Shown: piece after piece, positions 42,891 to 54,589 of the stretch
How positions within the stretch are numbered: the first letter of the stretch is position 1
How the letters are laid out: every line of letters starts with the position of its first letter
Source: Rhodovulum marinum
Lineage (GTDB): Bacteria; Pseudomonadota; Alphaproteobacteria; Rhodobacterales; Rhodobacteraceae
Length of the DNA stretch: 64,000 bases
Reading direction: 5' to 3'
Assembly: GCF_004343075.1 (NCBI RefSeq)
Contig: NZ_SLXP01000016.1
Coordinates: forward strand, 16,609 to 80,608
Notes under the pieces: generated by a model
What the model was told of the DNA's origin: nothing
Seen by the model: the letters and a program-made list of their open reading frames with translations, nothing else
Database searches by the model: none
Program-made: the position numbers and the translations under genes

Positions 42891-45764
42891 ATGAGCAGCG
42901 GCAGCAGCCTGTTACCGATCATTGCGATCCTTCCTTTCCTCGGCGCGCTGGTGCCGGGCGTGATGATCCGCGCGGGGCGGAGTGCCTGTGCGACCTTTAC
43001 CGCGATCCCGACGATCCTGGCGCTGGTGATGCTGGGGGTGCTGGTGCCCGACGTGATGCGGGGCGAGGTGATCCAGTGGCGGGTCGAGTGGCTGCCGCAG
43101 CTGGGCCTGTCGGCCAGTTTCTTCCTGGACGGGCTGGGGATGCTGTTCGCGGGGATGATCCTGGGGATGGGCCTGCTGATCACGCTGTATGCCCGGTTCT
43201 ACCTGTCGGGCGAGGACCCGATGGGGCAGTTCTATACCTATCTTCTGTTGTTCCAGGGCGCGATGCTGGGCATCGTGATTTCCGACAACATATTGCTTTT
43301 GCTGATCTTCTGGGAACTGACCAGTCTGACCTCGTTCCTGCTGATCGGGTATTGGAAGCATTTGCCCGAGGGCCGGCAGGGCGCGCGGATGGCGCTGGCG
43401 GTGACCGGGGCGGGCGGGCTTGCGATGATCGGCGGGATGCTGATCCTGGGCCAGATCGCGGGCAGCTATGAACTGACCGAGATCCTGACGCAGGGCGACG
43501 CGATCAAGGCGTCGGAGTGGTATCTGCCCGCGCTGATCCTGATCCTGATCGGGGCGTTCACCAAGTCGGCGCAGTTCCCGTTCCATTTCTGGCTGCCGCA
43601 CGCGATGGCCGCGCCCACGCCGGTCTCGGCCTACCTGCATTCGGCGACCATGGTGAAGGCGGGCGTGTTCCTGATGGCGCGGATGTGGCCAGTGCTGGCG
43701 GGGACCGATGCGTGGTTCTACATCGTGGCGACCACGGGCCTGGTCACGATGGTGCTGGGCGCGCTGATCGCGATCTTCAAGGACGATCTCAAGGCGCTGC
43801 TGGCGTTTTCCACGGTCAGCCACCTGGGCCTTTTGACGATGCTGTTGGGGTTCGGGACGAAATTCGCGGCCATCGTGGCGGTGTTCCACGTCATCAACCA
43901 CCTGACCTTCAAGGCGGCACTGTTCATGTCGGCGGGCATCGTCGATCACGAGGCGCATACCCGCGACATCAAGCGGCTGGGCGGGTTGGCGAAGCTGATG
44001 CCGATCACGGCGGCCATCGGCATGGTGACGGCGCTGTCGATGGCGGGGATCCCTCTGTTCAACGGGTTCCTGTCCAAGGAAATGATGCTGGACGCGGCGT
44101 CGGAGACCGCCTGGGCGGGCAGCCATTGGGCGGTGCCCGCGGCGGCGACGCTGGGCGCGCTGTTGTCGGTGGCCTATTCGTTCCGGTTCATCGCGCATGT
44201 GTTCCTGGGCCCGGTGCGCGACGATTACCCGTCGAAACCGCATGACCCGCCCTTCGGGATGTGGGCCGCGCCCGCGTTCCTGGCGGTGTTCGTGGTGCTG
44301 ATCGGCGTGCTGCCCGCGGTGGTCGTCGGCCCGCTGGTCGCGGTGGCGGGCGGCGCGGTGATCGGGGGCGGCGAGTTGCCCTATTACTCGTTGAAAATCT
44401 GGCACGGGGTGAACACGGCGCTGATCATGTCGATCATCGCGGTGGCGGGCGGCCTTGTGGTGCTGTCGCTGCACCGGCCGCTGGACCGCCTGTGGCAGGC
44501 CGCCCCCCGGCCCGAGGCCAAGGTGATCTTCGACGCGCTGATCGACGCCTCGGCGGCGGTGACGGGCTGGGTCACGCGGGCGCTGCATAACGGCGCGATC
44601 AGCCGTTACCTGGCGATCTTCGTGGTGGCGACCGTGGGCCTGGGGATCGCGGCGTGGAATGGCGGCGCGCTGGCCCCGCGTACGCGCGAGATGCTGCCGA
44701 TCCCGCCGGTGGTGGCGGTGGGCTGGGTGCTGCTGGTGGTGGCGACCTTCCTGGTGGTGACGATGCACCGGCGCCGGTTCCAGGCGCTGGTGCTGATCGG
44801 GGTGATCGGGCTGATGGTGTCGGTGGGCTTCGTCTACCTGTCGGCGCCCGACCTTGCGCTGACCCAGATCTCGGTCGAGACGGTGACGATCATGCTGTTG
44901 CTGCTGGCGCTGCATTTCCTGCCCAAGACCACGCCGCTGGAAAGCCCGCTGTGGCGGCGGACCCGCGACGGGGTGATCGCGGTGACGGCGGGCGTGGCGG
45001 TCGCGGGGCTGGCGATGGCGTTCCTGATGCGCGATTTCTCGTCGATCTCCGACTTCCACCTGGCCAATTCCTATACCGGGGGCGGCGGGACCAACGTGGT
45101 CAACGTGATCCTGGTCGATTTCCGGGGCTATGACACCTATGGCGAGATCATCGTGCTGGGGATCGCGGGGCTGACGATCTTTGCCCTGATGGAGGCGCTG
45201 TTGAACGGCCCGGCGGCGCGGCGGCTGCGGAATGCCGATTTCGCCAACGACCGGTCGCGCGACCGCCACCCCTTGATGATGGTGATCGCGACCCGCGCGA
45301 TGATGCCGATCGCGGTGATGGTGGGCGTCTACATCTTCCTGCGCGGGCACAACCAGCCGGGCGGCGGGTTCGTCGCGGGGCTGGTGATCTCGATCGCGCT
45401 GTTGATGCAATACATGGCGTCGGGATTCGCCTGGACGCAGGAACGCAAGCGGATCGAGTATCACGCGATGATCGGCTGGGGCGTGGTCGTGGCGGGGCTG
45501 ACGGGCGTCGGTGCGTGGCTGGCGGGCAAGCCGTTCCTGACCAGCGCCTATGGCTATATCGACCTGCCGGGGATCGAGGAATTCGGCCTCGGCTCGGCCT
45601 TCCTGTTCGACCTGGGCGTGTTCCTGACGGTGCTGGGGGCGGTCATGCTGATGCTGTACAGCCTGTCGCGGATCGCGCGCTATGCCGGCGAGACGGTGAA
45701 TGTCGAGCCGATGGATTACGACCCCTCGTCGCGTGTCGAAGCGGCCAGGAACGGAGGCGAGTGA
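42891..45764 (+). CDS. mrpA: Fused MrpA-MrpB subunit of Na+/H+ antiporter
   Basis: 957 residues from ATG 42891; a GTG at 42882 in frame is possible. The N-terminal two-thirds are a NuoL-like channel protein (KSAQFPFHFWLPHAMAAPTPVSAYLHSATMVKAG); then the MrpA C-terminal extension, and from about residue 800 an MrpB domain (MMVIATRAMMPIAVMVGVY, GHNQPGGGFVAGLV). The A-B fusion is the group 2 Mrp (PhaAB) organisation seen in Rhizobium and other alphaproteobacteria. Part of a proton-motive-force-driven Na+ (or K+)/H+ antiporter complex in the cytoplasmic membrane. Confidence 0.95.
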   Translation: MSSGSSLLPIIAILPFLGALVPGVMIRAGRSACATFTAIPTILALVMLGVLVPDVMRGEVIQWRVEWLPQLGLSASFFLDGLGMLFAGMILGMGLLITLYARFYLSGEDPMGQFYTYLLLFQGAMLGIVISDNILLLLIFWELTSLTSFLLIGYWKHLPEGRQGARMALAVTGAGGLAMIGGMLILGQIAGSYELTEILTQGDAIKASEWYLPALILILIGAFTKSAQFPFHFWLPHAMAAPTPVSAYLHSATMVKAGVFLMARMWPVLAGTDAWFYIVATTGLVTMVLGALIAIFKDDLKALLAFSTVSHLGLLTMLLGFGTKFAAIVAVFHVINHLTFKAALFMSAGIVDHEAHTRDIKRLGGLAKLMPITAAIGMVTALSMAGIPLFNGFLSKEMMLDAASETAWAGSHWAVPAAATLGALLSVAYSFRFIAHVFLGPVRDDYPSKPHDPPFGMWAAPAFLAVFVVLIGVLPAVVVGPLVAVAGGAVIGGGELPYYSLKIWHGVNTALIMSIIAVAGGLVVLSLHRPLDRLWQAAPRPEAKVIFDALIDASAAVTGWVTRALHNGAISRYLAIFVVATVGLGIAAWNGGALAPRTREMLPIPPVVAVGWVLLVVATFLVVTMHRRRFQALVLIGVIGLMVSVGFVYLSAPDLALTQISVETVTIMLLLLALHFLPKTTPLESPLWRRTRDGVIAVTAGVAVAGLAMAFLMRDFSSISDFHLANSYTGGGGTNVVNVILVDFRGYDTYGEIIVLGIAGLTIFALMEALLNGPAARRLRNADFANDRSRDRHPLMMVIATRAMMPIAVMVGVYIFLRGHNQPGGGFVAGLVISIALLMQYMASGFAWTQERKRIEYHAMIGWGVVVAGLTGVGAWLAGKPFLTSAYGYIDLPGIEEFGLGSAFLFDLGVFLTVLGAVMLMLYSLSRIARYAGETVNVEPMDYDPSSRVEAARNGGE

Positions 45765-45765
45765 G

Positions 45766-46125
45766 ATGGAGTTGGTGGTGGCAAGCGCGGTGGGCGTGCT
45801 GACCGCGGGCGGGGTCTACCTGATCCTGCGGCTGCGCGCGTTCCCGGTGATCCTGGGGCTGGCGCTGTTGTCCTATGCGGTGAACGTGTTCCTGTTCGCC
45901 ACGGGGCGGCTGGCGATCAACGCGCCGCCAGTGCTGCAGAAATACGGCGAGGCGGCCTATACCGACCCGCTGCCGCAGGCGCTGGTGCTGACGGCCATCG
46001 TGATTTCCTTTGGCATGACGGCGGTGTTGGTGATGATCGCGCTGGGCGCCTATATCGAGGCCGATGACGACCGGATCGACATGACCGGGGATGACGAGGC
46101 CGCCGGAAAGGATTCGACGGCATGA
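45766..46125 (+). CDS. mrpC: MrpC subunit of Na+/H+ antiporter
   Basis: 119 residues, NuoK-like, three transmembrane helices (about 3-21, 27-48, 72-96) with DPLPQALVLTAIVISFG, the MrpC signature. ATG 45766 chosen as the first after the mrpA stop (one base between). Overlaps mrpD as ATGA. Confidence 0.95.
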   Translation: MELVVASAVGVLTAGGVYLILRLRAFPVILGLALLSYAVNVFLFATGRLAINAPPVLQKYGEAAYTDPLPQALVLTAIVISFGMTAVLVMIALGAYIEADDDRIDMTGDDEAAGKDSTA

Positions 46126-47672
46126 TGCACTGGATCATCGCCCCGGTCGTTCTGCCGGCGCTGCTGGCGCCGCTGATCGCGTTCGTGATGCGCCACGACA
46201 TCGTGCTGGCGCGGGCGGCCTCGTTCGCGGGCACGCTTGCGCTGGTCGCGATCTCGGTGGGCCTGACGGTGCTGGCCGCGGATGGGGCCACCCATGTCTA
46301 TGAACTGGGCGACTGGCCCGCGCCGTTCGGCATCGTGCTGGTGCTGGACCGGTTGTCGGCGCTTCTGGTGTTGCTGACGTCCGTTCTGGCGCTGATCGTG
46401 CTGACCCATGCCACGGCGACGGGCTGGGACGCGCGGGGGCGGCATTTCCATGCGCTGTTCCAGTTCCAGCTGATGGGGATTTGCGGTGCCTTCCTGACCG
46501 GCGACGCGTTCAACCTGTTCGTGTTCTTCGAGGTTCTGCTGATCGCGTCCTACGGGCTGATGATCCATGGCGGCGGCAAGGTGCGGCTGCAGGCGGGGCT
46601 GCAATACGTGGTGATGAACCTGGCGGGGTCCACGCTGTTCCTGTTCGCGCTGGGCACGCTTTACGCCACGACGGGCACGCTGAACATCGCCGACCTGGCG
46701 GTGAAGGTGCGCGAGATCCCCGTCGAGGATGCGGCGCTGATCCGGGTCGCGGCGATGCTGTTGATGATCGTCTTCGCGATCAAGGCGGCCCTGTTCCCGA
46801 TCCAGTTCTGGCTGCCCGCGACCTATGCCAACGCGCCCGCGCCGGTGGCCGCCCTGTTCGCGATCATGACCAAGGTGGGGGCCTATGCCATCGTGCGGGT
46901 GCACACGGTGGTGTTCGGCCCCGATGTCGCGGCGCTCAGCGGGTTGCCGGGGACATGGCTGTACCCGGCGGCGGCGGTGACGCTGGCCATCGGGGCGTTC
47001 GGGGTGCTGGGGGCGCGGCGGCTGATGCCGATGCTGGCCTTCTCGGTGGTGGCCTCGATGGGCACGCTGATGCTGGGGGTGGCGGCGTTCACGCCCTGGG
47101 CCACCACGGCGGCGCTCTATTACCTGATCCATTCGACCTTTGCGGCGGCGGCACTGTTCCTGCTGGCCGACCTTGTGGTGGCCCGCCGCCCCGAGGGCGA
47201 CCGGCTGAGCGCCGCGCCCGCCACGGTGCAGAACGGGTTGTTCGCGGCGCTGTTCTTTGCCGGGGCGCTGGGCATGGCGGGGATGCCGCCGTTGAGCGGG
47301 TTCCTGGGCAAGCTGATGCTGCTGGACGCGCTGCGCGATCCGGGACCGATGGTACTGGGCTGGGTGGTGATCCTGGGCGGGTCGCTGTTGATCATCGTCG
47401 GGCTGGCGCGGGCGGGCAGCATCCTGTTCTGGAAATCCACCGCGGTGGCCGCCCATATCCCTCCCGAGGAAGAGTGCGAGGACGACATTCGCCCGGAAAT
47501 CCGCCCCGCCGGGCCGCTGCAGGTCGCGCCGACCATGGCCGCCGTCGCGTTGTTGGCGCTGCTGGCCGCCTTTGCCGGGCCGGTGACGGACTACCTGGAA
47601 AACACCTCGGCCCAACTGTTCCAGCCCGACGATTACATCGCCGCCGTGCTGGACGCGGGCGAGGAGGGCTAG
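46122..47672 (+). CDS. mrpD: MrpD subunit of Na+/H+ antiporter
   Basis: 516 residues, NuoN/NuoM-like with about 14 transmembrane helices. Conserved Glu in TGDAFNLFVFFEVLLIASY and channel residues in IKAALFPIQFWLP and NAPAPVAALFAIMTKVGAY. Overlaps mrpC by 4 bases; 3 bases before mrpE. Confidence 0.95.
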   Translation: MMHWIIAPVVLPALLAPLIAFVMRHDIVLARAASFAGTLALVAISVGLTVLAADGATHVYELGDWPAPFGIVLVLDRLSALLVLLTSVLALIVLTHATATGWDARGRHFHALFQFQLMGICGAFLTGDAFNLFVFFEVLLIASYGLMIHGGGKVRLQAGLQYVVMNLAGSTLFLFALGTLYATTGTLNIADLAVKVREIPVEDAALIRVAAMLLMIVFAIKAALFPIQFWLPATYANAPAPVAALFAIMTKVGAYAIVRVHTVVFGPDVAALSGLPGTWLYPAAAVTLAIGAFGVLGARRLMPMLAFSVVASMGTLMLGVAAFTPWATTAALYYLIHSTFAAAALFLLADLVVARRPEGDRLSAAPATVQNGLFAALFFAGALGMAGMPPLSGFLGKLMLLDALRDPGPMVLGWVVILGGSLLIIVGLARAGSILFWKSTAVAAHIPPEEECEDDIRPEIRPAGPLQVAPTMAAVALLALLAAFAGPVTDYLENTSAQLFQPDDYIAAVLDAGEEG

Positions 47673-47675
47673 GCC

Positions 47676-48167
47676 ATGCTGCAACGCATCTTTCCCCACC
47701 CCTTGCTGAGCCTGACGCTGACCCTGGTCTGGCTGGGGCTGGTGAACAAGGTCACCGCCGGCAACCTGGTCCTGGGGGTGGCGCTGGGCATCGTCGTGCC
47801 GGTGATGACCGCGCCCTACTGGCCGAACCGCCCCCGGATCCGCAGGCCGCTGCGCGTGGCGGAATACATGCTGGTGGTGCTGTGGGACATCGTGGTGGCC
47901 AACGTGCAGGTCGCGATGATCATCCTGTTCAAGCGAAATTCCGACATCCATTCGAAATGGGTGGCGGTGCCGCTGGAACTGACCTCGCCCGAGGCGATCA
48001 CGGTGCTGGCGGGCACGATCACGATGACGCCGGGCACGGTGTCGGCGATGCTGTCGGCCGATGGCGGTGCGATCCTGGTGCATTGCCTGCACACCGACGA
48101 CCCCGAGGGGGTGCGCGACGAGATCAAGGCCCGCTATGAACGCCGGTTGAAGGAGATTTTCGAATGA
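47676..48167 (+). CDS. mrpE: MrpE subunit of Na+/H+ antiporter
   Basis: 163 residues: two N-terminal membrane helices, then the MrpE domain with TLTPGTVS-like AGTITMTPGTVSAML and LVHCLHTDDPE. Supports complex assembly. Overlaps mrpF by 4 bases. Confidence 0.94.
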   Translation: MLQRIFPHPLLSLTLTLVWLGLVNKVTAGNLVLGVALGIVVPVMTAPYWPNRPRIRRPLRVAEYMLVVLWDIVVANVQVAMIILFKRNSDIHSKWVAVPLELTSPEAITVLAGTITMTPGTVSAMLSADGGAILVHCLHTDDPEGVRDEIKARYERRLKEIFE

Positions 48168-48433
48168 TCGAGGCCGCGCTGATCTTCGCCTTCGGCTGTT
48201 ACGGGCTGGGGCTTCTGGCGAACCTGTGGCGGATCACGCGGGGCCACGACGTGGCCGACCGCATCCTGGCGCTGGACACGATGGTCATCAACCTGATCGC
48301 CATGCTGATCCTCTACGGCATCTGGCAGGGCACGGCGGTTTATTACGAGGCCTCGATGCTGGTCGCGATGGTGGGCTTCGTCTCGACGGTGGCCTATTGC
48401 CGCTTCGTGCTGCGCGGCGACATCATCGAATAG
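48164..48433 (+). CDS. mrpF: MrpF subunit of Na+/H+ antiporter
   Basis: 89 residues, three helices, with the MrpF signature GHDVADRILALDTMVINLIA. 9 bases before mrpG. Confidence 0.94.
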   Translation: MIEAALIFAFGCYGLGLLANLWRITRGHDVADRILALDTMVINLIAMLILYGIWQGTAVYYEASMLVAMVGFVSTVAYCRFVLRGDIIE

Positions 48434-48442
48434 GGGGCGGGC

Positions 48443-48817
48443 ATGGATTTCCTGGTCGAGTTTCTGATCGCCTTCTTCCTGGTCGTCAGCGGCATCTTCG
48501 GGCTTGTCGGGTCGTTCGGCATGGTCAAGCTGCGCGACACGATGCAGCGGCTGCACGCGCCGACCAAGGCGACCACCCTGGGCGTGGGGGGCGTGCTGAT
48601 CGGGTCGATGCTGTATTTCATCTTCGTGAAGGGCGGCTTTTCCTTCCACGAGATGCTGATCACGCTGTTTCTGTTCCTGACCGCGCCGATCACCGCGAAC
48701 TTCATCGCCAAGACCTATCTTCAGGCGCATCTGCGCAATTCGGACCTGCCGCAGACCGGGCGCAAATACGGCTGGTCGCTGTTCGACGACCCGCCCTCGG
48801 AAAAGCCCGACAGGTAA
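48443..48817 (+). CDS. mrpG: MrpG subunit of Na+/H+ antiporter
   Basis: 124 residues, three helices, with GLVGSFGMVKLRDTMQRLHAPTKATTLG, the MrpG hallmark. Last gene of the mrp operon; about 75 bases before the likely start of the N-type ATPase operon with no terminator visible between. Confidence 0.94.
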   Translation: MDFLVEFLIAFFLVVSGIFGLVGSFGMVKLRDTMQRLHAPTKATTLGVGGVLIGSMLYFIFVKGGFSFHEMLITLFLFLTAPITANFIAKTYLQAHLRNSDLPQTGRKYGWSLFDDPPSEKPDR

Positions 48818-50696
<1,879 letters not shown>

Positions 50697-50700
<4 letters not shown>

Positions 50701-50987
50701 GCGCGCGCGAACCCGACAAGGCCGCGGCCATCGCCCGCAAGGCCGCCCGCAAGGAGGCCGCGCAGCGCGGCACGGGCCGGGGCGTGTGGTTCGGGTTCGG
50801 CATGTTCGGCCTGGTGGGCTGGGCCGTCGCGGTGCCCACGCTGATCGGCGTGGCGCTGGGCGCGTGGCTGGACCGGGCGGTGGGCGGCGAGTTCTCGTGG
50901 ACGCTGGCGCTGCTCCTGGGGGGCGTGGCGCTGGGCTGTGTGAACGCGTGGTTCTGGGTGACGAAGGAAAGCCGCGATGACGATTGA
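50697..50987 (+). CDS. atpQ: AtpQ (AtpI-like) membrane protein of N-type ATPase
   Basis: 96 residues with two transmembrane helices after a basic N-terminus; the second carries LLLGGVALGCVNAWFWV as in AtpI/AtpQ proteins. Likely aids c-ring assembly or Mg/ion handling. ATG overlaps the epsilon stop; overlaps atpR by 11 bases. Confidence 0.88.
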
Positions 50988-51252
50988 CTGGGGCCTCGTG
51001 GGGTCGCTCGTGCTGTCGCTGGGGATCGGCGCGGCGTTCGGCGCGGTCTACCTGCGGCTGCTTTGGCACTCGACCCAAGGCATCGCCGCGGCGGGGGGCG
51101 CGGGGCGGTTGATCCTGGGTTTCGCGCTGCGGATGGCGCTGGCGCTGGGCGTGCTGGGGCTGGCGCTTTGGGCGGGGGCGGGGGCGGGGCACCTGCTGGC
51201 GGGGCTGCTGGGCTTCGTGCTGGTGCGGCAGCTGGTCCTGCGGCGGAGGTGA
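50977..51252 (+). CDS. atpR: AtpR membrane protein of N-type ATPase
   Basis: 91 residues, three hydrophobic helices with conserved Arg in the third block (RLILGFALRMALALG) and VLVRQLVLRRR at the end. AtpR is found only in N-ATPase operons; it was proposed to contact the c subunits. Function is not proven. Confidence 0.88.
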   Translation: MTIDWGLVGSLVLSLGIGAAFGAVYLRLLWHSTQGIAAAGGAGRLILGFALRMALALGVLGLALWAGAGAGHLLAGLLGFVLVRQLVLRRR

Positions 51253-51256
51253 CGGC

Positions 51257-51949
51257 ATGCAGATGACCCCTGACGGCACGATCCTGTTCCACCTCGGCCC
51301 GCTGCCGGTCAATGCCACGATCCTTTACACCTGGATCGTGATGGGCGTGCTGATCCTGTCGGCGCTGCTGGTCCGCCTGCGGCTGAGCGATACCGGCGAG
51401 CTGACCCGCTGGCAGAACCTGTGGGAGGCCGTGGTCGAGACCATCGCGGGCCAGATCCGCGAGGTGAGCGGGCAGGAACCCGGCCCCTACCTGCCCTTCA
51501 TCGGAACGCTGTTCGTGTTCATCGCGCTGTCGAACATCCTGGCCGTGGTGCCCGGGTTCCAGCCGCCGACGGGGTCGCTGTCGACGACCACGGCGCTGGC
51601 GCTGTGCGTGCTGATCGCGGTGCCGCTGTTCGGGCTGGCGCGGCGCGGCGTCGGGGGCTACCTGCGGTCCTATATCCAGCCCTCGCCGCTGATGGCGCCG
51701 TTCAACGTCATGGGCGAACTGACGCGCACGCTGGCGCTGGCGATCCGGCTGTATGGCAACGTGATGAGCGGCACGGTGATCGCCGGCATCCTGATTTCCA
51801 TCGCGCCGTTCTTCTTCCCCGTCCTGATGCAGCTGCTGGGGCTGCTGACCGGGGTGATCCAGGCCTATATCTTCGCCATCCTCGCGATGGTCTACATCGC
51901 CTCGGCCACGCGGGACCGGCCCGGGGCGGGCATGCCGAAAGGAGAGTGA
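51257..51949 (+). CDS. atpB: N-type ATPase F0 subunit a
   Basis: 230 residues, about five or six helices. The stator Arg is Arg164 in ALAIRLYGNVMSG, with further channel residues in the last helices (QAYIFAILAMVYIA). Forms the ion half-channels against the c-ring. Confidence 0.95.
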   Translation: MQMTPDGTILFHLGPLPVNATILYTWIVMGVLILSALLVRLRLSDTGELTRWQNLWEAVVETIAGQIREVSGQEPGPYLPFIGTLFVFIALSNILAVVPGFQPPTGSLSTTTALALCVLIAVPLFGLARRGVGGYLRSYIQPSPLMAPFNVMGELTRTLALAIRLYGNVMSGTVIAGILISIAPFFFPVLMQLLGLLTGVIQAYIFAILAMVYIASATRDRPGAGMPKGE

Positions 51950-51950
51950 C

Positions 51951-52238
51951 ATGATGGACCCGACGCTGATCGGCGCGGTTTCGATCTTCACCGCGGGGCT
52001 GACCATCGCGATCGGGTCGATCGGCCCGGCGCTGGGCGAGGCGCGCACGGCGTCGCAGGCGCTGGCCGCGATCGCGCAGCAGCCCGACGAGGCGAATACG
52101 ATCACCCGCACGCTGTTCGTCAGCCTCGCGATGATCGAATCGACTGCGATCTACTGTTTCGTGGTTGCGATGATCCTGATCTTCGCCAACCCGTTCTGGG
52201 ACGCGGCGATTCAGGCGGGGACGGCGGCCGGGGGCTAG
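51951..52238 (+). CDS. atpE: N-type ATPase F0 subunit c
   Basis: 95 residues, two-helix hairpin. Helix 2 has Glu63-Ser64-Thr65 and Tyr68 (ESTAIY), the ligand set of Na+-binding rotor subunits; helix 1 has Glu30 (GPALGEA) where Na+-type c subunits of Ilyobacter have Gln32. Two carboxylates per site is characteristic of N-ATPases. Whether the ring moves Na+ or H+ cannot be decided from sequence. Confidence 0.95.
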   Translation: MMDPTLIGAVSIFTAGLTIAIGSIGPALGEARTASQALAAIAQQPDEANTITRTLFVSLAMIESTAIYCFVVAMILIFANPFWDAAIQAGTAAGG

Positions 52239-52241
52239 GGG

Positions 52242-53018
52242 ATGCAGATCGACTGGATCACCGTTGCGGCCCAGATCGTCAATTTCCTGGCGCTGGTGTG
52301 GATCCTGCACCGGCTGCTCTACCGGCCGGTGACCCGCGCGATGCAGCGCCGCGCCGCCGATATCCGCGATCGGTTCGCCGAGGCCGAGCGGCGTGAGGCG
52401 CTGGCGGTGGAGGAGGCCGACCGGCTGCGCGCGCAACAGCGCGACGTCGAGGCGGCCCGCGCGGGCGTTCTGGCCGAGGCGGAGGCCGAGGCCGCCGCCC
52501 TGCGCGCGCGGCTGGAGGAGGAGGCCCGCGCCGCGGTGGCCGCGCGCCGTGCCGAGTGGGAGGATCAGCTTGACCGGGAACAGGCGGCCTTCCTGGCGGA
52601 CCTTCGGCGCGGTACGGCGGCCCATGTCGCGCGCGTCGCGCGCCGGGTGCTGGACGATCTTGCGGGGGCCGCGCTGGAAGAGGCGGTGGTCGACACCTTC
52701 ATCGGCCGGTTGCGGGCGCTGGAGGGCAAGCCGCTGGACGAGTTGCGCGCCGAGGCGGTGGCGGCGGGCGGCGAGATGGCGGTGTCCAGCGCGTTCGACC
52801 TGTCCGACGGGATGCGGGCGCGGCTGTGCAGCGCGCTGGACCGGGTGCACGACGCCCCCCGTGTCGGGTTCGACCGCGACCCGGCGCTGGTCTGTGGCAT
52901 CCGCCTGCGTATCCGTGGCCAGACCGTGCAGTGGACCGTCGATGCCTATCTGGACGACCTGCAGAACGAGGTCGCCGCGCAGATCGACCGCGGTGCGCGG
53001 GACAGGGCGGCGGAATAG
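52242..53018 (+). CDS. atpF: N-type ATPase peripheral stalk subunit b with delta-like C-terminal extension
   Basis: 258 residues, about 100 more than a usual b subunit. One N-terminal membrane helix (about 5-26), a long Glu/Arg/Ala coiled coil (about 30-130) and a C-terminal domain (about 150-245) ending in [19 protein letters not shown], whose pattern resembles the C-terminal part of the delta subunit. The operon has no separate delta gene, so this domain probably replaces it. Confidence 0.9.
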   Translation: MQIDWITVAAQIVNFLALVWILHRLLYRPVTRAMQRRAADIRDRFAEAERREALAVEEADRLRAQQRDVEAARAGVLAEAEAEAAALRARLEEEARAAVAARRAEWEDQLDREQAAFLADLRRGTAAHVARVARRVLDDLAGAALEEAVVDTFIGRLRALEGKPLDELRAEAVAAGGEMAVSSAFDLSDGMRARLCSALDRVHDAPRVGFDRDPALVCGIRLRIRGQTVQWTVDAYLDDLQNEVAAQIDRGARDRAAE

Positions 53019-53020
53019 CG

Positions 53021-54589
53021 ATGGGGGTGCTGGACGGCATCGCAAGCGACATCCTGGCCGGGCTGGGCGCGGGGCTGGACGCGCACCGGGCCGTGCTGAG
53101 GACGGAACAGATCGGCTGGGTCGCCCGCGTGGGCGCCGGCATCGCCGAGGTCGAGGGGCTGGCGGAACTGGCCGCCGACGAGTTGATCGCGTTCCCGGGC
53201 GGGCTTTTGGGTGCGGCCACCGATATCGAGGAGGGGCGCGTGGGGGTAATCCTGTTCGGCCCGTCCGGGACGCTGGACGCCGGGGCCGAGGCGCGCCGCA
53301 CCGGCCGGGTGATCGACATGCCCGTGGGCGCGGCGCTCTTGGGCCGGGTGGTCGACGCGCTGGGCCGTCCGCTGGATGGAGCGGGTCCGGTGCTGGCCGC
53401 CGAGCGCTGGCCGGTGGAACGCCCTGCGCCCGGCATCCTCGACCGCGCGCCGGTCGATGTGCCGCTGGAAACCGGGATCAAGGCGGTGGATGCTGCCATT
53501 CCCATCGGGCGCGGCCAGCGCGAGTTGATCATCGGCGACCGGCAGACTGGCAAGACGGCGGTGGCGCTGTCGGCGATCCTGACGCATCAGGCAGGGCGGC
53601 CGGGCGGCACGGGGCCGGCGGCGAAACCGGGGCTGTGCGTCTATTGCGCGGTGGGCCAGCGGGCCTCGGCGGTGGCGCGCGTGATCGAGATACTGCGCCG
53701 CGAGGGGGCGCTGGCGCGCACCGTCGTCGTGGTCGCGGGCAGCGAGGACGCGCCGGGCCTGCAATTCGTGGCGCCCTATGCCGCGACCTCGGTTGCGGAA
53801 TGGTTCATGGCGCGGGGCGAAGACGTGCTGATCGTGTATGACGACCTGACGCGCCACGCCCGCACCTATCGCGAACTGTCTCTGCTGCTGCGCCGCCCGC
53901 CGGGGCGCGAGGCCTATCCGGGCGACATCTTCTATATCCATGCGCGGCTTCTGGAACGGGCGACGCGGCTGACGCCGGAGCGGGGCGGCGGGTCGCTGAC
54001 CGCGCTGCCGATCATCGAGACGCAGGCGCAGAACATCTCGGCCTATATCCCGACGAACCTGATCTCGATCACCGACGGGCAGGTCTATCTCTCGCCCGAG
54101 CTGTTCGAGAAGGGGCAGTTGCCCGCGGTGGACCTGGGCCGGTCGGTCAGCCGGGTGGGGGCCAAGGCGCAGTTGCCGTCCTATCGCGCGGTGGCGGGCG
54201 ATCTGCGGCTGTCCTACGCGCAGTTCGAGGAACTGGAGGTGTTCGCCCGGTTCGGCACGCGGTTGGATGAGGATACGCGGCTGAAACTGGCGCGCGGGCG
54301 GCGGGTGCGCGCGGCGCTGAAACAGCGCGAGGAGGCGCGGCCCGCCCCCCCGGAACAGATCGCCGTTCTGCTGGCCGCGACGCGGGGCCTGCTGGACGAG
54401 GTGCCGCTGGAGCGCGTGGCCGAGGCCGAGCGGGCCATCGCCGCCGCGATCCGCAGCCATGCCGCCGCGGCCTGCCGGCGGATCGAGAACGGCGCGCCCT
54501 TCGGCGAGGCGGAACGCGAGGCGCTGACGGCGGCGATCCGGGGCGCGGTGGCGGGCCTGCGGGGGGAGGCGGCGGATGGAAACGCTTGA
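53021..54589 (+). CDS. atpA: N-type ATPase F1 subunit alpha
   Basis: 522 residues. Walker [48 protein letters not shown]. Clearly different from the alpha subunit at 23160-24698. 2 bases after atpF; overlaps atpG by 14 bases. Confidence 0.96.
   Translation: MGVLDGIASDILAGLGAGLDAHRAVLRTEQIGWVARVGAGIAEVEGLAELAADELIAFPGGLLGAATDIEEGRVGVILFGPSGTLDAGAEARRTGRVIDMPVGAALLGRVVDALGRPLDGAGPVLAAERWPVERPAPGILDRAPVDVPLETGIKAVDAAIPIGRGQRELIIGDRQTGKTAVALSAILTHQAGRPGGTGPAAKPGLCVYCAVGQRASAVARVIEILRREGALARTVVVVAGSEDAPGLQFVAPYAATSVAEWFMARGEDVLIVYDDLTRHARTYRELSLLLRRPPGREAYPGDIFYIHARLLERATRLTPERGGGSLTALPIIETQAQNISAYIPTNLISITDGQVYLSPELFEKGQLPAVDLGRSVSRVGAKAQLPSYRAVAGDLRLSYAQFEELEVFARFGTRLDEDTRLKLARGRRVRAALKQREEARPAPPEQIAVLLAATRGLLDEVPLERVAEAERAIAAAIRSHAAAACRRIENGAPFGEAEREALTAAIRGAVAGLRGEAADGNA

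Noticed and set aside
42912..45464. An 850-codon minus-strand frame
   Set aside because: Antisense to mrpA, with Arg/His/Gln-rich low-complexity composition; no similarity to any family.
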